From the NCBI GenBank assembly GCA_016931915.1, contig JAFGDU010000121.1:1-37438 (forward strand): a DNA stretch of 37,438 nucleotides. Reading direction: 5' to 3'. The notes beneath the pieces were generated by a model. That model had not been told where the DNA came from, searched no databases, and was given only the letters and a program-made list of their open reading frames with translations. This DNA comes from Actinomycetota bacterium. GTDB lineage: Bacteria > Actinomycetota > Geothermincolia > Geothermincolales > RBG-13-55-18. Each line of letters opens with the position of its first letter. Position 1 is the stretch's first letter. Below, in pieces: positions 1-9,006 of the stretch. Both the position numbers and the translations under genes were made by a program.

Positions 1-3000
1 GTCGGTGTCGGCAAGCCCCGGAAGCTCGTCCAGGTGGATCGACTTGCGCGTGCCGGCGGGAAGCTGGAAGGTGTACGAATCGGCTTCATGGCCCGGGGGC
101 AGCTGGAAGGAGAGGGTCACGGACGTATCCCTGGTACCGGGGTTCTGCACCAGCACCCAGGTGTCGAACTCCCCTCCCGTGTAGCCCTCGGCCAGGTACC
201 AGGTATCCGCCGGCACGGTAACGCCGACGGAATCGTGCCCCCCGGCCCTGGTCCCCTGGTAATCGAAGTACATGGCGCGCTCCGCCACCACCTGCTTGTC
301 CGCCGTCACCCTGGTGGATACGTCGGTATCGGCAAGCCCCGGAAGCTCGTCCAGGTGGATCGACTTGCGCGTGCCGGCGGGAAGCTGGAAGGTGTATGCA
401 TCGGCTTCATGACCCGGGGGCAGCTGGAAGGAGAGGGTCACATCCGTATTCTCCGTGCCCGGGTTCTGCACCAGCACCCAGGTGTCGAACTCCCCTCCCG
501 TGTAGCCCTCGGCCAGGTACCAGGTATCGGAGGGTGCGGTGACGCCGATGGAATCGTGTCCACCCGCCCTGGTCCCCTGGTAATCGAAGTACATGGCGCG
601 CTCCGCCACCACCGGCATGCCATGCCCGTAGCCACCATTGGAGATGACCCTGGTGGAGACGTCCGTGTCCTCCAGCCCCGGAAGCTCGTCCAGGTGGATC
701 GACTTGCGGGTGCCGGCGGGAAGCACGAAGGTATACGGATCGGCTTCATGGCCCGGGGGCAGCTGGAAGGTGAGGGTCACCTCTGCGTCGGCAATGCCGG
801 GGTTCTGCACCAGCACCCAGGTGTCGAACTCCCCTCCCGTGTAGCCCTCGGCCAGGTACCAGGTGTCGGAGGGTGCGGTAACGCCGATGGAATCGTGTCC
901 ACCCGCCCTGGTCCCCTGGTAATCGAAGTACATGGCGCGCTCCGCCACCACCTGCTTGTCCGCCGTCACCTTGGTGGAGACGTCCGTGTCGGCAAGTCCC
1001 TCCAGCTCGTCCAGGTGGATCGACCTGCGGGTGCCGGCGGGCAGTATAAAGGAGTAAGGCTCCGCGCTGGAGCCCGGGGGCAGTTGGAAGGTAAGGGTCA
1101 CATTCGCGTCCTCCGCGTTAGGGTTCTGCACCAGTACCCAGGTGTCGAACTCCCCTCCCGTGTAGCCCTCGGCCAGGTACCAGGTGCTGGTGGGTCCTGC
1201 GTCAGGCGCGAAGGTCACCTCCACGTCGTGGTCTTCGGTGACGTTGTTTATGGTGTAGCTGTCGGTGGGGGTGGGCAGCACCGGGGCGCCCTTGTCGGTG
1301 ACCGAGTCCGTGTGATATCCGGGATCGGGCGTGATGTCGATGACGGCGTCGGAGCCGTGGTCCACCTGCTGGGTGGCGGGGTCGACCTGGCCGTTGCCCC
1401 CCGCCACGGCGGCGGTGACGGTGTACACCCCCGGGAAGATGGCGAGATGCGGGCATAACTCTCCCCCCATGGTGCTGAAGGCCCCTACCGCGCATAGAGT
1501 ATCACCGCTGAAGGACAGGCCATATACTGAATGGGCTGCGCTGGGGTCCCACGCGGTGGCATTGCCGGTTGTGGTGTCGAGGGCGGCCAGACGGCTGCGG
1601 GACTGCCCCCCGATGGTGGTGAAGTCACCTCCCACGTAGAGGGTGTTTCCCGAAAGGGCGAGGGTGCGTACCTGCCCGCTGGCGCCGGGGTTCCATGCGG
1701 TGACGCTCCCGGTAGCCTTGTCGAGGGCGGCCAGGCGGTCGCGGGACTGCCCCCCGATGGTGGTGAACGTCCCGCCAACGTAGAGGGTGCTGCCGTCGAT
1801 GACTATGTCATTCACCCAATCAAATGTCGAGCCGGCATCGAAGGCGGTGGCATTGCCGGTGGTGGTATCGAGAGCGGCGATACGTTGGCGGTTTTGCCCC
1901 CCGATAATGCTGAAATACCCTCCCACGTAGAGGATATTGCCTTCCAGGGCAAGGGCATATATCTCTCCGCCCGAGTCTGGGTTCCATGCGGTGGCGTTTC
2001 CAGTGGTGGTGTCTAAGGCGGCGATATTCTCGCGGGCCTGGCCCCCTATGTTGGCGAAGAATCCTCCCACATACACGGTGCTTCCCGAGATGACCAGGGC
2101 CCGGACCGTATCGTCCGCGTCGGGGTCCCATGCGGTAGCGTTGCCGGTAGTGGCGTCGAGGGCGGCAATACGGTTGCGGGCCTGCCCCCCGGCGGAGGCG
2201 AAAGCTCCTCCTATATAGACGGTGGAACCGTCCACGGCTATAGTCCGCACCGAGTTGTCGGCTCCAGGGTCCCATGCGGTGGCGGTCCCGGTGGCGATGT
2301 CGATGGCGGCCAGGTTGCTGCGCTCCTCGCCACCGACGGATACAAAGTATCCTCCCGCGTAGAGGGTGGTGCCGTCCAGTGCCAGTGCTAAGACGGTGTT
2401 TTCCGCGTCGGGGTCCCATGCGGTGGCGGTCCCGGTGGTGGTGTCTATGGCAGCGATGTGGTTGCGGTCCTGCCCCCCGGCGTAAGTAAAGTATCCTCCC
2501 GCGTAGAGGGTGGTGCCGGAGACGGCCAGCGAGAAGATCCAGTCGTCAGCCCCGGGGTCCCACGCGGTGGCGTTCCCGGTAGCGGTGTCGAGGGCGGCGA
2601 TGCAGCTGCGGGACTGTCCCCCGGCGGAGGTGAAGTATCCCCCCGCGTAGAGGGTGGTGCCGTCCACGGCCATGGCCATGACCCGGTCGTCGGCGCCGGG
2701 GTCCCATGCCGTGGCGGTCCCCGTGGCGGTGTCTATGGCGGCGATGTTATCACGTGGCTGGCCTCCGGCACTGGAAAAGTCTCCTCCCGCGTAGAGGGTG
2801 CTGCCGGAAAGAGCGAGGCAGAAGACGACGGGGCCGGTCACGCCGGGATTGAAGGCGGTGGCGTTACTGGTAGCGGTGTCGAGGGCGGCGATGTGGCTGC
2901 GGGACTGTCCCCCGATATTGGCGAACTGCCCTCCCACATAGAGGGTGGTGCCATCCAGTGCGAGGTCGTAGACGTTGTGGTCCGCGTCGGGGTCCCATGC

Positions 3001-3573
3001 CGTGGCAGTCCCGGTGGTCGTGTCTATGGCGGCGATGTGGTTGCGGTCCTGCCCCCCGGCGGAGGTGAAATATCCCCCCGCGTAGAGGGTGGTGCCGTCC
3101 AGTGCGAGACAGAAGACCGTGTTATCGGCGCCGGGGTCGAAGGAGGAAACGCTGCCGTCGGCCTGTATGTGGGCGATGCGGTTGCGGTCAGCGCCTCCCA
3201 CGCGGGTGAAACCGCCCCCGATGTACCAACCTCCCGCGCCGTCTGGCACGACCGCTTGAATCCTCTCGTTCACCCTGGGATAGGGATCGACCGGGCTGCC
3301 GGAGGCGGTGCTTATGGGCACCCCGCTGCCGGTGTTGGGGCCCACGTAGTCGAAATGCCCCCCGATGTAGGCGACGCCTCCCTCGGTATATACGCTGTAG
3401 ACCGGGCCGTCGGTGATCCAGGCATCCATGTACGTCTGCGCCGGGTCCGCTTGCGCCCATTGCGTCCCCTGGAAAGGGAGATATCCCCAACCCGAGACGG
3501 CCATGAAAAGAGCTAGCAGGAAGACGAATGCCATGAGGGAAACGGTCTTCAAGATCTTACTGGAGTGACCCAT
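1..3573 (-). CDS. Large secreted beta-propeller / repeat surface protein (C-terminus beyond window)
   Basis: The frame is open from ATG at 3573 to base 1, so 1191 codons are visible and the C-terminus lies outside. A signal peptide is clear: Lys residues, then a hydrophobic stretch to about residue 33. Residues ~40-710 hold 13 full repeats of ~48 aa plus a divergent first one, with the pattern LYxGGxFxxxGGxxR...IAALDxxTG..TAWdP. This matches delta-60 / DUF5122-type propeller blades, and 14 blades would make two seven-bladed propellers. Residues ~712-790 resemble a divergent InlB B-repeat (Gly-rich, HGSDAVIDITPDPGY). From ~795 on there are four tandem modules of 107-113 aa that begin TWYLAEGYTGGEFDTWVLVQNP, seen in envelope proteins of anaerobic actinobacteria. 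Role is inferred: extracellular, adhesive or cell-surface. No catalytic motif is seen. A GGTGG ribosome site precedes the start. The opposite strand is also open over long stretches because of codon bias; those frames are not genes. Confidence 0.88.
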   Translation of the reverse strand, partial: MGHSSKILKTVSLMAFVFLLALFMAVSGWGYLPFQGTQWAQADPAQTYMDAWITDGPVYSVYTEGGVAYIGGHFDYVGPNTGSGVPISTASGSPVDPYPRVNERIQAVVPDGAGGWYIGGGFTRVGGADRNRIAHIQADGSVSSFDPGADNTVFCLALDGTTLYAGGYFTSAGGQDRNHIAAIDTTTGTATAWDPDADHNVYDLALDGTTLYVGGQFANIGGQSRSHIAALDTATSNATAFNPGVTGPVVFCLALSGSTLYAGGDFSSAGGQPRDNIAAIDTATGTATAWDPGADDRVMAMAVDGTTLYAGGYFTSAGGQSRSCIAALDTATGNATAWDPGADDWIFSLAVSGTTLYAGGYFTYAGGQDRNHIAAIDTTTGTATAWDPDAENTVLALALDGTTLYAGGYFVSVGGEERSNLAAIDIATGTATAWDPGADNSVRTIAVDGSTVYIGGAFASAGGQARNRIAALDATTGNATAWDPDADDTVRALVISGSTVYVGGFFANIGGQARENIAALDTTTGNATAWNPDSGGEIYALALEGNILYVGGYFSIIGGQNRQRIAALDTTTGNATAFDAGSTFDWVNDIVIDGSTLYVGGTFTTIGGQSRDRLAALDKATGSVTAWNPGASGQVRTLALSGNTLYVGGDFTTIGGQSRSRLAALDTTTGNATAWDPSAAHSVYGLSFSGDTLCAVGAFSTMGGELCPHLAIFPGVYTVTAAVAGGNGQVDPATQQVDHGSDAVIDITPDPGYHTDSVTDKGAPVLPTPTDSYTINNVTEDHDVEVTFAPDAGPTSTWYLAEGYTGGEFDTWVLVQNPNAEDANVTLTFQLPPGSSAEPYSFILPAGTRRSIHLDELEGLADTDVSTKVTADKQVVAERAMYFDYQGTRAGGHDSIGVTAPSDTWYLAEGYTGGEFDTWVLVQNPGIADAEVTLTFQLPPGHEADPYTFVLPAGTRKSIHLDELPGLEDTDVSTRVISNGGYGHGMPVVAERAMYFDYQGTRAGGHDSIGVTAPSDTWYLAEGYTGGEFDTWVLVQNPGTENTDVTLSFQLPPGHEADAYTFQLPAGTRKSIHLDELPGLADTDVSTRVTADKQVVAERAMYFDYQGTRAGGHDSVGVTVPADTWYLAEGYTGGEFDTWVLVQNPGTRDTSVTLSFQLPPGHEADSYTFQLPAGTRKSIHLDELPGLADTD
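152..1190 (-). repeat. Tandem ~321-bp repeats encoding WYLAEGYT modules
   Basis: The anchor GTGTCGAACTCCCCTCCCGT (plus strand) recurs at 161, 482, 821 and 1142, giving spacings of 321, 339 and 321 bp (107, 113 and 107 aa). The longer unit carries an insert encoding NGGYGHGMP where the others encode ADKQ. The copies are almost identical at the DNA level, including synonymous sites, which points to recent duplication or gene conversion. The array continues past base 1. Confidence 0.9.
1440..3330 (-). repeat. Tandem ~144-bp repeats encoding propeller blades
   Basis: About 13 consecutive units of 141-147 bp each encode one blade. The DNA words for YAGGYFTSAGGQ and TATAWDPGAD recur nearly unchanged in the central units. 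The outer units, nearest 1440 and 3330, are more diverged. This suggests that the middle of the array duplicated most recently. Confidence 0.8.
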
Positions 3574-3804
3574 GCGGAAACCACCACCTATCCTTGTCAG
3601 CCCTCTTTCGATCCCACCCGGTAGTTACAACAGGGCTCTAATATATACCACATTTACTATCGAGCATCGGTTCTATTGACTTTAACCACGGCCGAGGACG
3701 GATGGCTGTTGCACGTAAGCCATCACTGGAGCCGATATGTGTGCGCGGAGATGGCCTGAGAGGATAGGGCGCTCCTCTCGAGGTGGCGAAAAATATCCTA
3801 AAGC

Positions 3805-3834
3805 CTAAAGCCGGGCCTGGCCCCTCGGCCTTAG
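3805..3834 (-). terminator. Possible intrinsic terminator after the CrtI-like gene
   Basis: Arms CTAAAGCCG (3805-3813) and CGGCCTTAG (3826-3834) pair with one mismatch across a 12-nt loop, 4 nt past the stop codon of the leftward gene. On the minus strand the hairpin is followed about 10 nt later by TATTTTT. The U-tract is farther away than usual, so this is a moderate call. Confidence 0.4.
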
Positions 3835-3838
3835 GGCC

Positions 3839-5173
3839 TTAGCGCAGGGCTTCTTCTGCTGCGTCGATGCCACTACGCAGCGCGCCTTCCACGCAGGAGA
3901 TGAGGTACATGTAGGACCCTGCGAGGTAGAGGCCTTCCACGTCACGGTAGTTGTTCTTGCGCATGTTGTGGATGGCCCTGGCCTGGCCCGGCGGGTCGAG
4001 GCAGATGGCCTCGTCCCAGCGCACCGCCTCGGTGATGTAGGGCTCGTCGGGCATGGTGGGGACGATCATCTGCAGGTCCTTGATCATCATGCGCTTCAGC
4101 TCCTCCAGGGGCAGCTCGTTGAGCTCCTTGGCGCGCCGGCCCCAGGTCAGGCTGTGCACCATGCCGGCGCCGGGGGGAGAGAAATAGGGTGATTTGCCGC
4201 CCGCGTCGGCGAACCCCGGCTGGATGGAGCCCTCGTTGCGGGAGAAGGTCACGGCGTACCAACCCTCGGGCAGGAGCCTTTCGGTGAGGGCGAAGATGAA
4301 GTGGATACACGAGCTGTAGGTCACCTTCTCCAGGGGCTTGCGCAGGGTATCGGGCAGGTCGGGGATCAGGTTGCGCGTGGTAGTTGCGGTGGTGGTGCAG
4401 ATGACCGCGTCGGCATCCATGAACCCCTCCGGCGTCTCCACTCCCTTCACCCTCCCACCATCGAGAACGACCTTGTTCACCGGCGTGGAGAGGCGGATGG
4501 AGTCCTTGCACTCCTCGTAGAGGGCGGCCGGCAGCGAGCCTATGCCCCGCTTGAGGAACTTGAGACCGGGCATCAGCCCCATGAGCAGCGCCAGGATGTG
4601 CGCCGCTCCCACCTGGTCGGGCTCGCCCAGGGTGAGGGACGCGGTCATGGGTTGGAATACGTAGTCCAGGGCCACCTGGCCTCCGTAGCGCAGGGCGTAT
4701 TCCTCGATGCTGATGTCGCTCAGATCCAGCACCGCCTCGGGGTCCATGCTGTCGAAGTCGAAGTCGCGGCGGCGCCTGGCCATGTGGAAGGCGGCCCTGG
4801 CCATCTGGGGGTAACCCCTCCAGGGAAGGCCGCGGAACTTCAGCATGTCGCGCCAGTGCTTGATCGCCTCGCGGGGGTTGATGGTGGCCGGTATAGGGTA
4901 GAGCTTGCCGTTCCTCCACATAGCGCCCATGAAGTCGAAGTCCGAGATGGCGTCCTCCATGCCCAGCTCGCGGCAGAGCCGGAAGGTGGTGGTACAGAGG
5001 TTGGCGGAGAACTGCGCCCCCAGGTCGAACTGGTAGCCCTCCTTGTTAAAGCCGCGGGCGCGCCCCCCCGCCACGTCCTTGTCCTCCAGGCAGATGACGT
5101 CCACACCTTTCTTGCGCAGCTCGTATGTGGCGGCCATCCCGGCCGCCCCCGCCCCGATGACGATGACTTTCAT
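3839..5173 (-). CDS. FAD-dependent amine-oxidase / phytoene-desaturase-fold oxidoreductase
   Basis: 444 aa. The N-terminus carries the dinucleotide-binding motif VIGAGAAG (residues 5-12), an acidic strand end (CLED) and the GGRARGF motif that follows the first Rossmann segment in the amine-oxidase/CrtI superfamily. The C-terminus GLYLAGSYMYLISCVEGALRSG is the second FAD contact of the same fold. The likely role is an FAD-dependent desaturase, isomerase or oxidase of a hydrophobic substrate; the substrate cannot be read from sequence. ATG at 5173 is chosen because GGGAGGAG sits 6 nt upstream; a longer in-frame extension to 5287 would run through a repeat element and is rejected. It is the last gene of the leftward redox cluster, separated from the previous gene by that repeat. 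A related but distinct CrtI-like gene lies at 14679-16181. Confidence 0.85.
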   Translation of the reverse strand: MKVIVIGAGAAGMAATYELRKKGVDVICLEDKDVAGGRARGFNKEGYQFDLGAQFSANLCTTTFRLCRELGMEDAISDFDFMGAMWRNGKLYPIPATINPREAIKHWRDMLKFRGLPWRGYPQMARAAFHMARRRRDFDFDSMDPEAVLDLSDISIEEYALRYGGQVALDYVFQPMTASLTLGEPDQVGAAHILALLMGLMPGLKFLKRGIGSLPAALYEECKDSIRLSTPVNKVVLDGGRVKGVETPEGFMDADAVICTTTATTTRNLIPDLPDTLRKPLEKVTYSSCIHFIFALTERLLPEGWYAVTFSRNEGSIQPGFADAGGKSPYFSPPGAGMVHSLTWGRRAKELNELPLEELKRMMIKDLQMIVPTMPDEPYITEAVRWDEAICLDPPGQARAIHNMRKNNYRDVEGLYLAGSYMYLISCVEGALRSGIDAAEEALR

Positions 5174-5204
5174 AATTGCTCCTCCCTGCCAGATCAGATG
5201 GATT

Positions 5205-5331
5205 GGGGTCAGCCCTCCATTTTCAACGGCATATCTATTTATTACATGAATTGAGTATGCGCAATAAGTACTCTTGGCATATATCAACGTTGAGGCCTGA
5301 CCCCCAACGTTGAAAATGGAGGGCTGACCCC
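5205..5331. repeat. REP/MITE-like inverted-repeat element, copy 1
   Basis: The terminal arms are perfect 24-nt inverted repeats (5205-5228 and 5308-5331) beginning GGGGTCAGCCCTCCATTTTC. The core is AT-rich. Just inside the right arm is a partial duplicate, CAACGTTGAGGCCTGACCCC. The rightmost 40 nt (5292-5331) are identical to 17654-17693. The element lies 6 nt beyond the stop codon of the leftward gene at 5338. It encodes no protein. Elements of this look are often mobilised in trans by Y1 (RAYT/IS200-like) transposases, but none is present in the window. Confidence 0.85.
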
Positions 5332-5337
5332 AGGTTT

Positions 5338-6435
5338 CTAGATCCTTCCATATCCCGTTACGTTGGCCATGAAGGCCGGGCGCAGCAGGTAGCGGTTGAA
5401 CAGGTGCATAAAGGGCAGAGTGGCGTACATGGGATATTTGAGCAGGATCTCCTGCGGGCTGCGGTTTATCAGTCGCTTGCTCGCCAGCAGCGGGTAATAG
5501 GTCCAGTTCAGGCGCCGGAACTCGTCATAAGCCCCCGCGGGGTCGCTGTATGCCCGCGCCGCTATCTTCCCGGAGATAAAAGCGCCGTGCATGCCGAAGA
5601 AGAGCACCGGGTCCATCATCCCGGCCAAGGTGCCGGCGAGTATCAGGTCTCCCTGGAAGAGCCGGGGATTGCTGAAGTGGCGTATGGGCGCACCCGCAGC
5701 ACCTCCCTTGGCCCCGCCGCCCAAGGGGAAGAACTTCTTGAAGGGGTAGCCGTCCATGAGCGTGGCCGACTCCGCGAACTTCTCCATCTCCCACTTCGCC
5801 ACCGGCCGCTCGCGGTTGAAGATGAGGGCGAAGGCGATGCCGTTCACCGAGCAGGTGAAAGCGTAGTCGGGCGTGTAATCGTCAAAGCAGAACGACACCC
5901 TGGCCTCCTGCCACGGCACCCGGCACTTGGCGAAATAGCCGTAGAGGCTCTGGTAGGGAACGCCGGCCGCCTCGAAACCGTCGGCGTGCAGCCCGGTGGC
6001 CATGATGCTTCCCCGCGGCAACTCGCGCACCTGCTTGTCCGTGATGATGGGCTGATCGAACTCGAACTTGACCCCCATATCCACGGCGATGCGGTAGAGG
6101 TAATGGTCCATGGAGGATGCGCGCGGCCCCCTCTCGATCATCCACAACTCAATATTGTCGGGGAATTTCTGTTTGTAGCGTTTGCCGTAAGCTCCGATGA
6201 TGCCGTCGTTTATGCGTACCATCGCCGGCTTGAGATCGATACCGATGTAGCGGGACATGACATCCGCGTCCATGGGAGTGCCGTGGGGAGAGGGATTGTA
6301 TACTGCCAGCCCTCCCACGCGCTTGCCTTTCTCGAGCACTATGACCTCGTGGCCCTCCCGCGCAAGGTTGATGGCGGCGGTGAGTCCCGCCAGGCCTGCC
6401 CCCACGATGTGTACCGGACCCTTGTATTCTCCCAT
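5338..6435 (-). CDS. GGR-like FAD-dependent oxidoreductase, paralogue A
   Basis: 365 aa. An N-terminal Rossmann FAD site, HIVGAGLAGLTAAINLA (from about residue 9), is followed by an acidic VLEKG strand and GGLA. Signature blocks shared with the three other paralogues in this window are IERGPR..S.D.YLY (~100), IMATGLHADGF (~150) and AGTLAGMMDPVLFFG..GA..SGKIAA (~265). The last block occupies the place of the GDAAG motif of geranylgeranyl reductases and related flavoenzymes. The probable role is reduction or oxidation of an isoprenoid-like or acyl substrate; this is inference from fold. ATG at 6435 is preferred over GTG at 6438 because AGGAGG then sits 5 nt upstream. The previous gene ends 9 nt before this start, so they are surely co-transcribed. 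The stop is 6 nt from a REP-like repeat. Confidence 0.82.
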   Translation of the reverse strand: MGEYKGPVHIVGAGLAGLTAAINLAREGHEVIVLEKGKRVGGLAVYNPSPHGTPMDADVMSRYIGIDLKPAMVRINDGIIGAYGKRYKQKFPDNIELWMIERGPRASSMDHYLYRIAVDMGVKFEFDQPIITDKQVRELPRGSIMATGLHADGFEAAGVPYQSLYGYFAKCRVPWQEARVSFCFDDYTPDYAFTCSVNGIAFALIFNRERPVAKWEMEKFAESATLMDGYPFKKFFPLGGGAKGGAAGAPIRHFSNPRLFQGDLILAGTLAGMMDPVLFFGMHGAFISGKIAARAYSDPAGAYDEFRRLNWTYYPLLASKRLINRSPQEILLKYPMYATLPFMHLFNRYLLRPAFMANVTGYGRI

Positions 6436-6444
6436 CACGCCCTC

Positions 6445-7569
6445 CTAGATGTTAATATATCTGGAATATCTATCCATCTTCTTCAACAGCAGGTAGCCGG
6501 GTATCATCTTCGCGAGGTTGGCGCCCTGCATCCTGCCCAGAAGGTCCACCTTCGACACGTCCCTGATCAGCCTCTTCAGCACTATGCCGCGGGTGATCTC
6601 CGGCGCGTAGTTGATGCCCACGCGGCGTATCAACCACATGCGGTTGAAGCTGCGGTTGCACAACTCGAACATCTCCTGTGCCGTGGCCTTGTCCTCCAGG
6701 GCGATGGCCGCGATCTTGCCGGAGACCATGGCCCCGTGGCAGCCGAAATAGGTGCCGGGGTCCTGGGCTCCCGCCAGAGTACCCGCGATTATCTTTTCAC
6801 CGCAGAAGAGGCGCGGCTGATTGGGATAGCGGGAGGCGAAATAGCCCCTCTCCGCCCACCAGGTCTTGAACTCCACGCCCTCAGTCTCCTTGAGCTGCCT
6901 TTCCCAGATACCGCGCCGCTCTTCGCCCACCGGCCGGCGGGCGAAGAAGAGGCCCGCGACTATCCCGTTGCTGTAGGGGAGGTAACAGTAGTCCTTGGTA
7001 TAGCTGTCGAAGTAGACCGAGACCCCGCAGGAATCGGACTTCTTTCCGTAGGGCTTATACCTCGAGCTGAGCACGTAACCGTAAGCGGTCTCATAGGGGA
7101 TGTTCAGCGCGTCGAAGGCCTCGATGTAAGGGCCCGTGGCCACTATGGTCCCGGGAGGATATTGCGCCAGGTCCTTCTGGGACTCGATGGGATTGCCCCA
7201 CTCGAATGTCACACCCATGTCCAGGGCGACGTCGTGGAGGTAGCGGTCTATGGCCGTCCTTCGCGGTCCCCTCTCTACGTTGTGCATGATGGAGTACTCC
7301 GGCTTGAGGTCGTACCTTTTCCCGAAGGGGTATATGGTAAACCTCTCGCAGGGCCGCACCTGGGGCTCCCCGATGGGCACACCCAGGAAGCGGGACATCA
7401 GCTCGCAATCGAAGGGTGTGGAATCCACGAAGGGGTGGGCCCCGGGCATGCCCCCGGCACGGTTGTACTTGTCGACGCAGTGCACTTCGTAGCCCAGCTT
7501 GCGTGCGGTTATGGCGGCGCAAAGGCCCGACAGGCCCGCACCGACGATGTTCACTTCCTTCTTGGCCAT
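6445..7569 (-). CDS. GGR-like FAD-dependent oxidoreductase, paralogue B
   Basis: 374 aa. It begins MAKKEVNIVGAGLSG, with the GxGxxG FAD motif at residues 10-15. The family blocks are VERGPRRTAIDRYLH, PPGTIVATGPYIEAFDA and AGTLAGAQDPGTYFGCHGAM followed by SGKIAA. It is the most diverged of the four: the usual TGLH is TGPY here, and a Cys sits in the third block. The middle holds a Tyr-rich segment around VYFDSYTKDYCYLPYSNG that aligns with the substrate-pocket region of the paralogues. The start is 21 nt after the previous stop, with a GGGGGCGA ribosome site. Expected to be a soluble or peripherally membrane-bound flavoenzyme; substrate unknown. Confidence 0.82.
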   Translation of the reverse strand: MAKKEVNIVGAGLSGLCAAITARKLGYEVHCVDKYNRAGGMPGAHPFVDSTPFDCELMSRFLGVPIGEPQVRPCERFTIYPFGKRYDLKPEYSIMHNVERGPRRTAIDRYLHDVALDMGVTFEWGNPIESQKDLAQYPPGTIVATGPYIEAFDALNIPYETAYGYVLSSRYKPYGKKSDSCGVSVYFDSYTKDYCYLPYSNGIVAGLFFARRPVGEERRGIWERQLKETEGVEFKTWWAERGYFASRYPNQPRLFCGEKIIAGTLAGAQDPGTYFGCHGAMVSGKIAAIALEDKATAQEMFELCNRSFNRMWLIRRVGINYAPEITRGIVLKRLIRDVSKVDLLGRMQGANLAKMIPGYLLLKKMDRYSRYINI

Positions 7570-7590
7570 GTCATTCGCCCCCGTTCCTGT

Positions 7591-8652
7591 CTAATATCTG
7601 CCGAATCCGGGCAGGGATCTCAAGGCGATGTCTATCGCCGGCTGCATCAGGTTGCGCCGCTTCAGATACAGCCCGAAGCCCAGCCTCAAGCCAAGGTTAC
7701 GCATGAAGTGAGGCTGGGCGTCGAAAAACTTCTTGTACAGCCAGGAGAACTTGCGCGCGGACGTGAAGTCATGGAAAAGCCTCCAGGCCCTTTCCTTGTC
7801 CTCTATGGCTATAGCCGCGATCTTCCCCGACACCAGGGAGCTCTGTACCCCGAAGAGGAAGAACGGGTCCTGCATGCCGGCCAGGGTCCCCGCCAGGATC
7901 TTGTTGCCGGTGTAGAGGCAGGGGTCGCTGACCTTTTTCGTAGCCACCACACCCTCGTGGGGCAGCCAGTGCTCGAACTCCATACCCTCCCACTCCCGCA
8001 GCTGCCGATCCCACTCGTCGCGCAGGGCTCCGGATACCGGCCTGGCGTCGAAGGCGAGGGCGAAGGCTACGCCGTTCACGTTGGCGCAGTAGTTGTAATA
8101 CCTGGTGTAGTGGTCGAAGAAACCCCTGATGCGAGGCGGGCCCTCGTATTGCGTCTTGCCGATGAAACCGTAGACGTCCACGTACGGCCGCTTGAGGGAG
8201 AGGAACGGCTCGATGTGAAGTCCGGTGGCCACGATGGTGTTGGGGGGCAGCTGGGCGAAATCCCCCTGGGCATCTATGGGGGTGTCGAACTCGAATTCCA
8301 CCCCCTTGGCCAGTGCCGTCTCGTAGAGAAGGGTATCGATGGAAGTTGGCCGCGGACCCCTCTCCACGGAGTGGAGATAGAGCTGCCAGCCGGGGACGAC
8401 GTGGGGCTTGCCATAGACGTAGATGGGAAACTCCTCCGTCGGTGTCACGTAGGGGGGTGCGAGCTCGACGCCGATGAATTTGCCCAACCTCTCTGGATCC
8501 ATGGGGGTAACGTCCACCGCGGGACGTATGTAGGGATCTCCGCCTATGCGCTCGAACTTCTCCAGGACCTTTACCTGATGGCCTGCCTCGGCGCAGTTGA
8601 TCGCGGCTACCAGGCCCGCCAGTCCCGCGCCTACGATGATTACTTCCTGCAT
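7591..8652 (-). CDS. GGR-like FAD-dependent oxidoreductase, paralogue C
   Basis: 353 aa from ATG at 8652. An upstream ATG at 8667 is rejected because the GGGGGG ribosome site lies between the two. The FAD motif VGAGLAG is at residues 7-13. Family blocks are VERGPRPTSIDTLLY, PPNTIVATGLHIEPF and AGTLAGMQDPFFLFG followed by SGKIAA. It is first in a three-gene run of paralogues (this gene, B, then A), separated by a 354-nt hairpin-bearing leader from the upstream oxidase operon, so it may have its own promoter or reduced read-through. The C-terminal 60 residues are basic and amphipathic, which may favour membrane contact. Substrate unknown. Confidence 0.82.
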   Translation of the reverse strand: MQEVIIVGAGLAGLVAAINCAEAGHQVKVLEKFERIGGDPYIRPAVDVTPMDPERLGKFIGVELAPPYVTPTEEFPIYVYGKPHVVPGWQLYLHSVERGPRPTSIDTLLYETALAKGVEFEFDTPIDAQGDFAQLPPNTIVATGLHIEPFLSLKRPYVDVYGFIGKTQYEGPPRIRGFFDHYTRYYNYCANVNGVAFALAFDARPVSGALRDEWDRQLREWEGMEFEHWLPHEGVVATKKVSDPCLYTGNKILAGTLAGMQDPFFLFGVQSSLVSGKIAAIAIEDKERAWRLFHDFTSARKFSWLYKKFFDAQPHFMRNLGLRLGFGLYLKRRNLMQPAIDIALRSLPGFGRY

Positions 8653-9006
8653 CGATCCCCCCTTCATGGATTGAGGCCACCCGCGGACCTCAGGTCCGCG
8701 GGCGACATCTTGAACCCAGAATAGCCGTTTTCCGGCTTCCCCGGGATAGGGTTCGCTACCGCGGTGCGTGTCCGCGCGCCGCTCGGTCCGCTTCTCCCCG
8801 CTTCCCGGGTCCCGTCAATCCGCTATCCTATCACCTCCTCCTCTCCCCGCCGGCTCCTGGCCGGCGTTACCGGGCCTGCTACCCGGTTTATGTTTCGATC
8901 ATCGCCCGCGCCGGCGTTACGCGCCGTGCGCAGGGCTAAAACAACCCTCTCCCTGCTGACATGATGCAGCGCGCGCTCTGCCGGGGCACGCGCCACCCGG
9001 TTCCTC
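8653..9006. other. Gene-free leader with two strong hairpins
   Basis: The stretch separates the oxidase operon (ends 9007) from the three-paralogue run (starts 8652). It contains a 10-bp perfect stem CCCGCGGACC (8680-8689) / GGTCCGCGGG (8693-8702), loop TCA, and a 7-bp perfect stem CGCCGGC (8848-8854) / GCCGGCG (8860-8866), loop TCCTG. Neither is followed by a T-run on either strand, so they are not classical intrinsic terminators. They may be processing sites, Rho-independent pause sites or extragenic palindromes. Confidence 0.5.

Noticed and set aside
2458..3516. Long repeat-like plus-strand frame (and a similar one at 34-1458)
   Set aside because: Antisense to the propeller and WYLAEGYT repeats; its apparent repeats only mirror the real ones, and it lacks a signal peptide or known domain.
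5404..8724. 1106-codon open frame on the plus strand
   Set aside because: It is antisense to three well-supported flavoprotein genes with ribosome sites and motifs; its translation is low-complexity His/Val/Gly-rich. An artefact of high-GC codon use.
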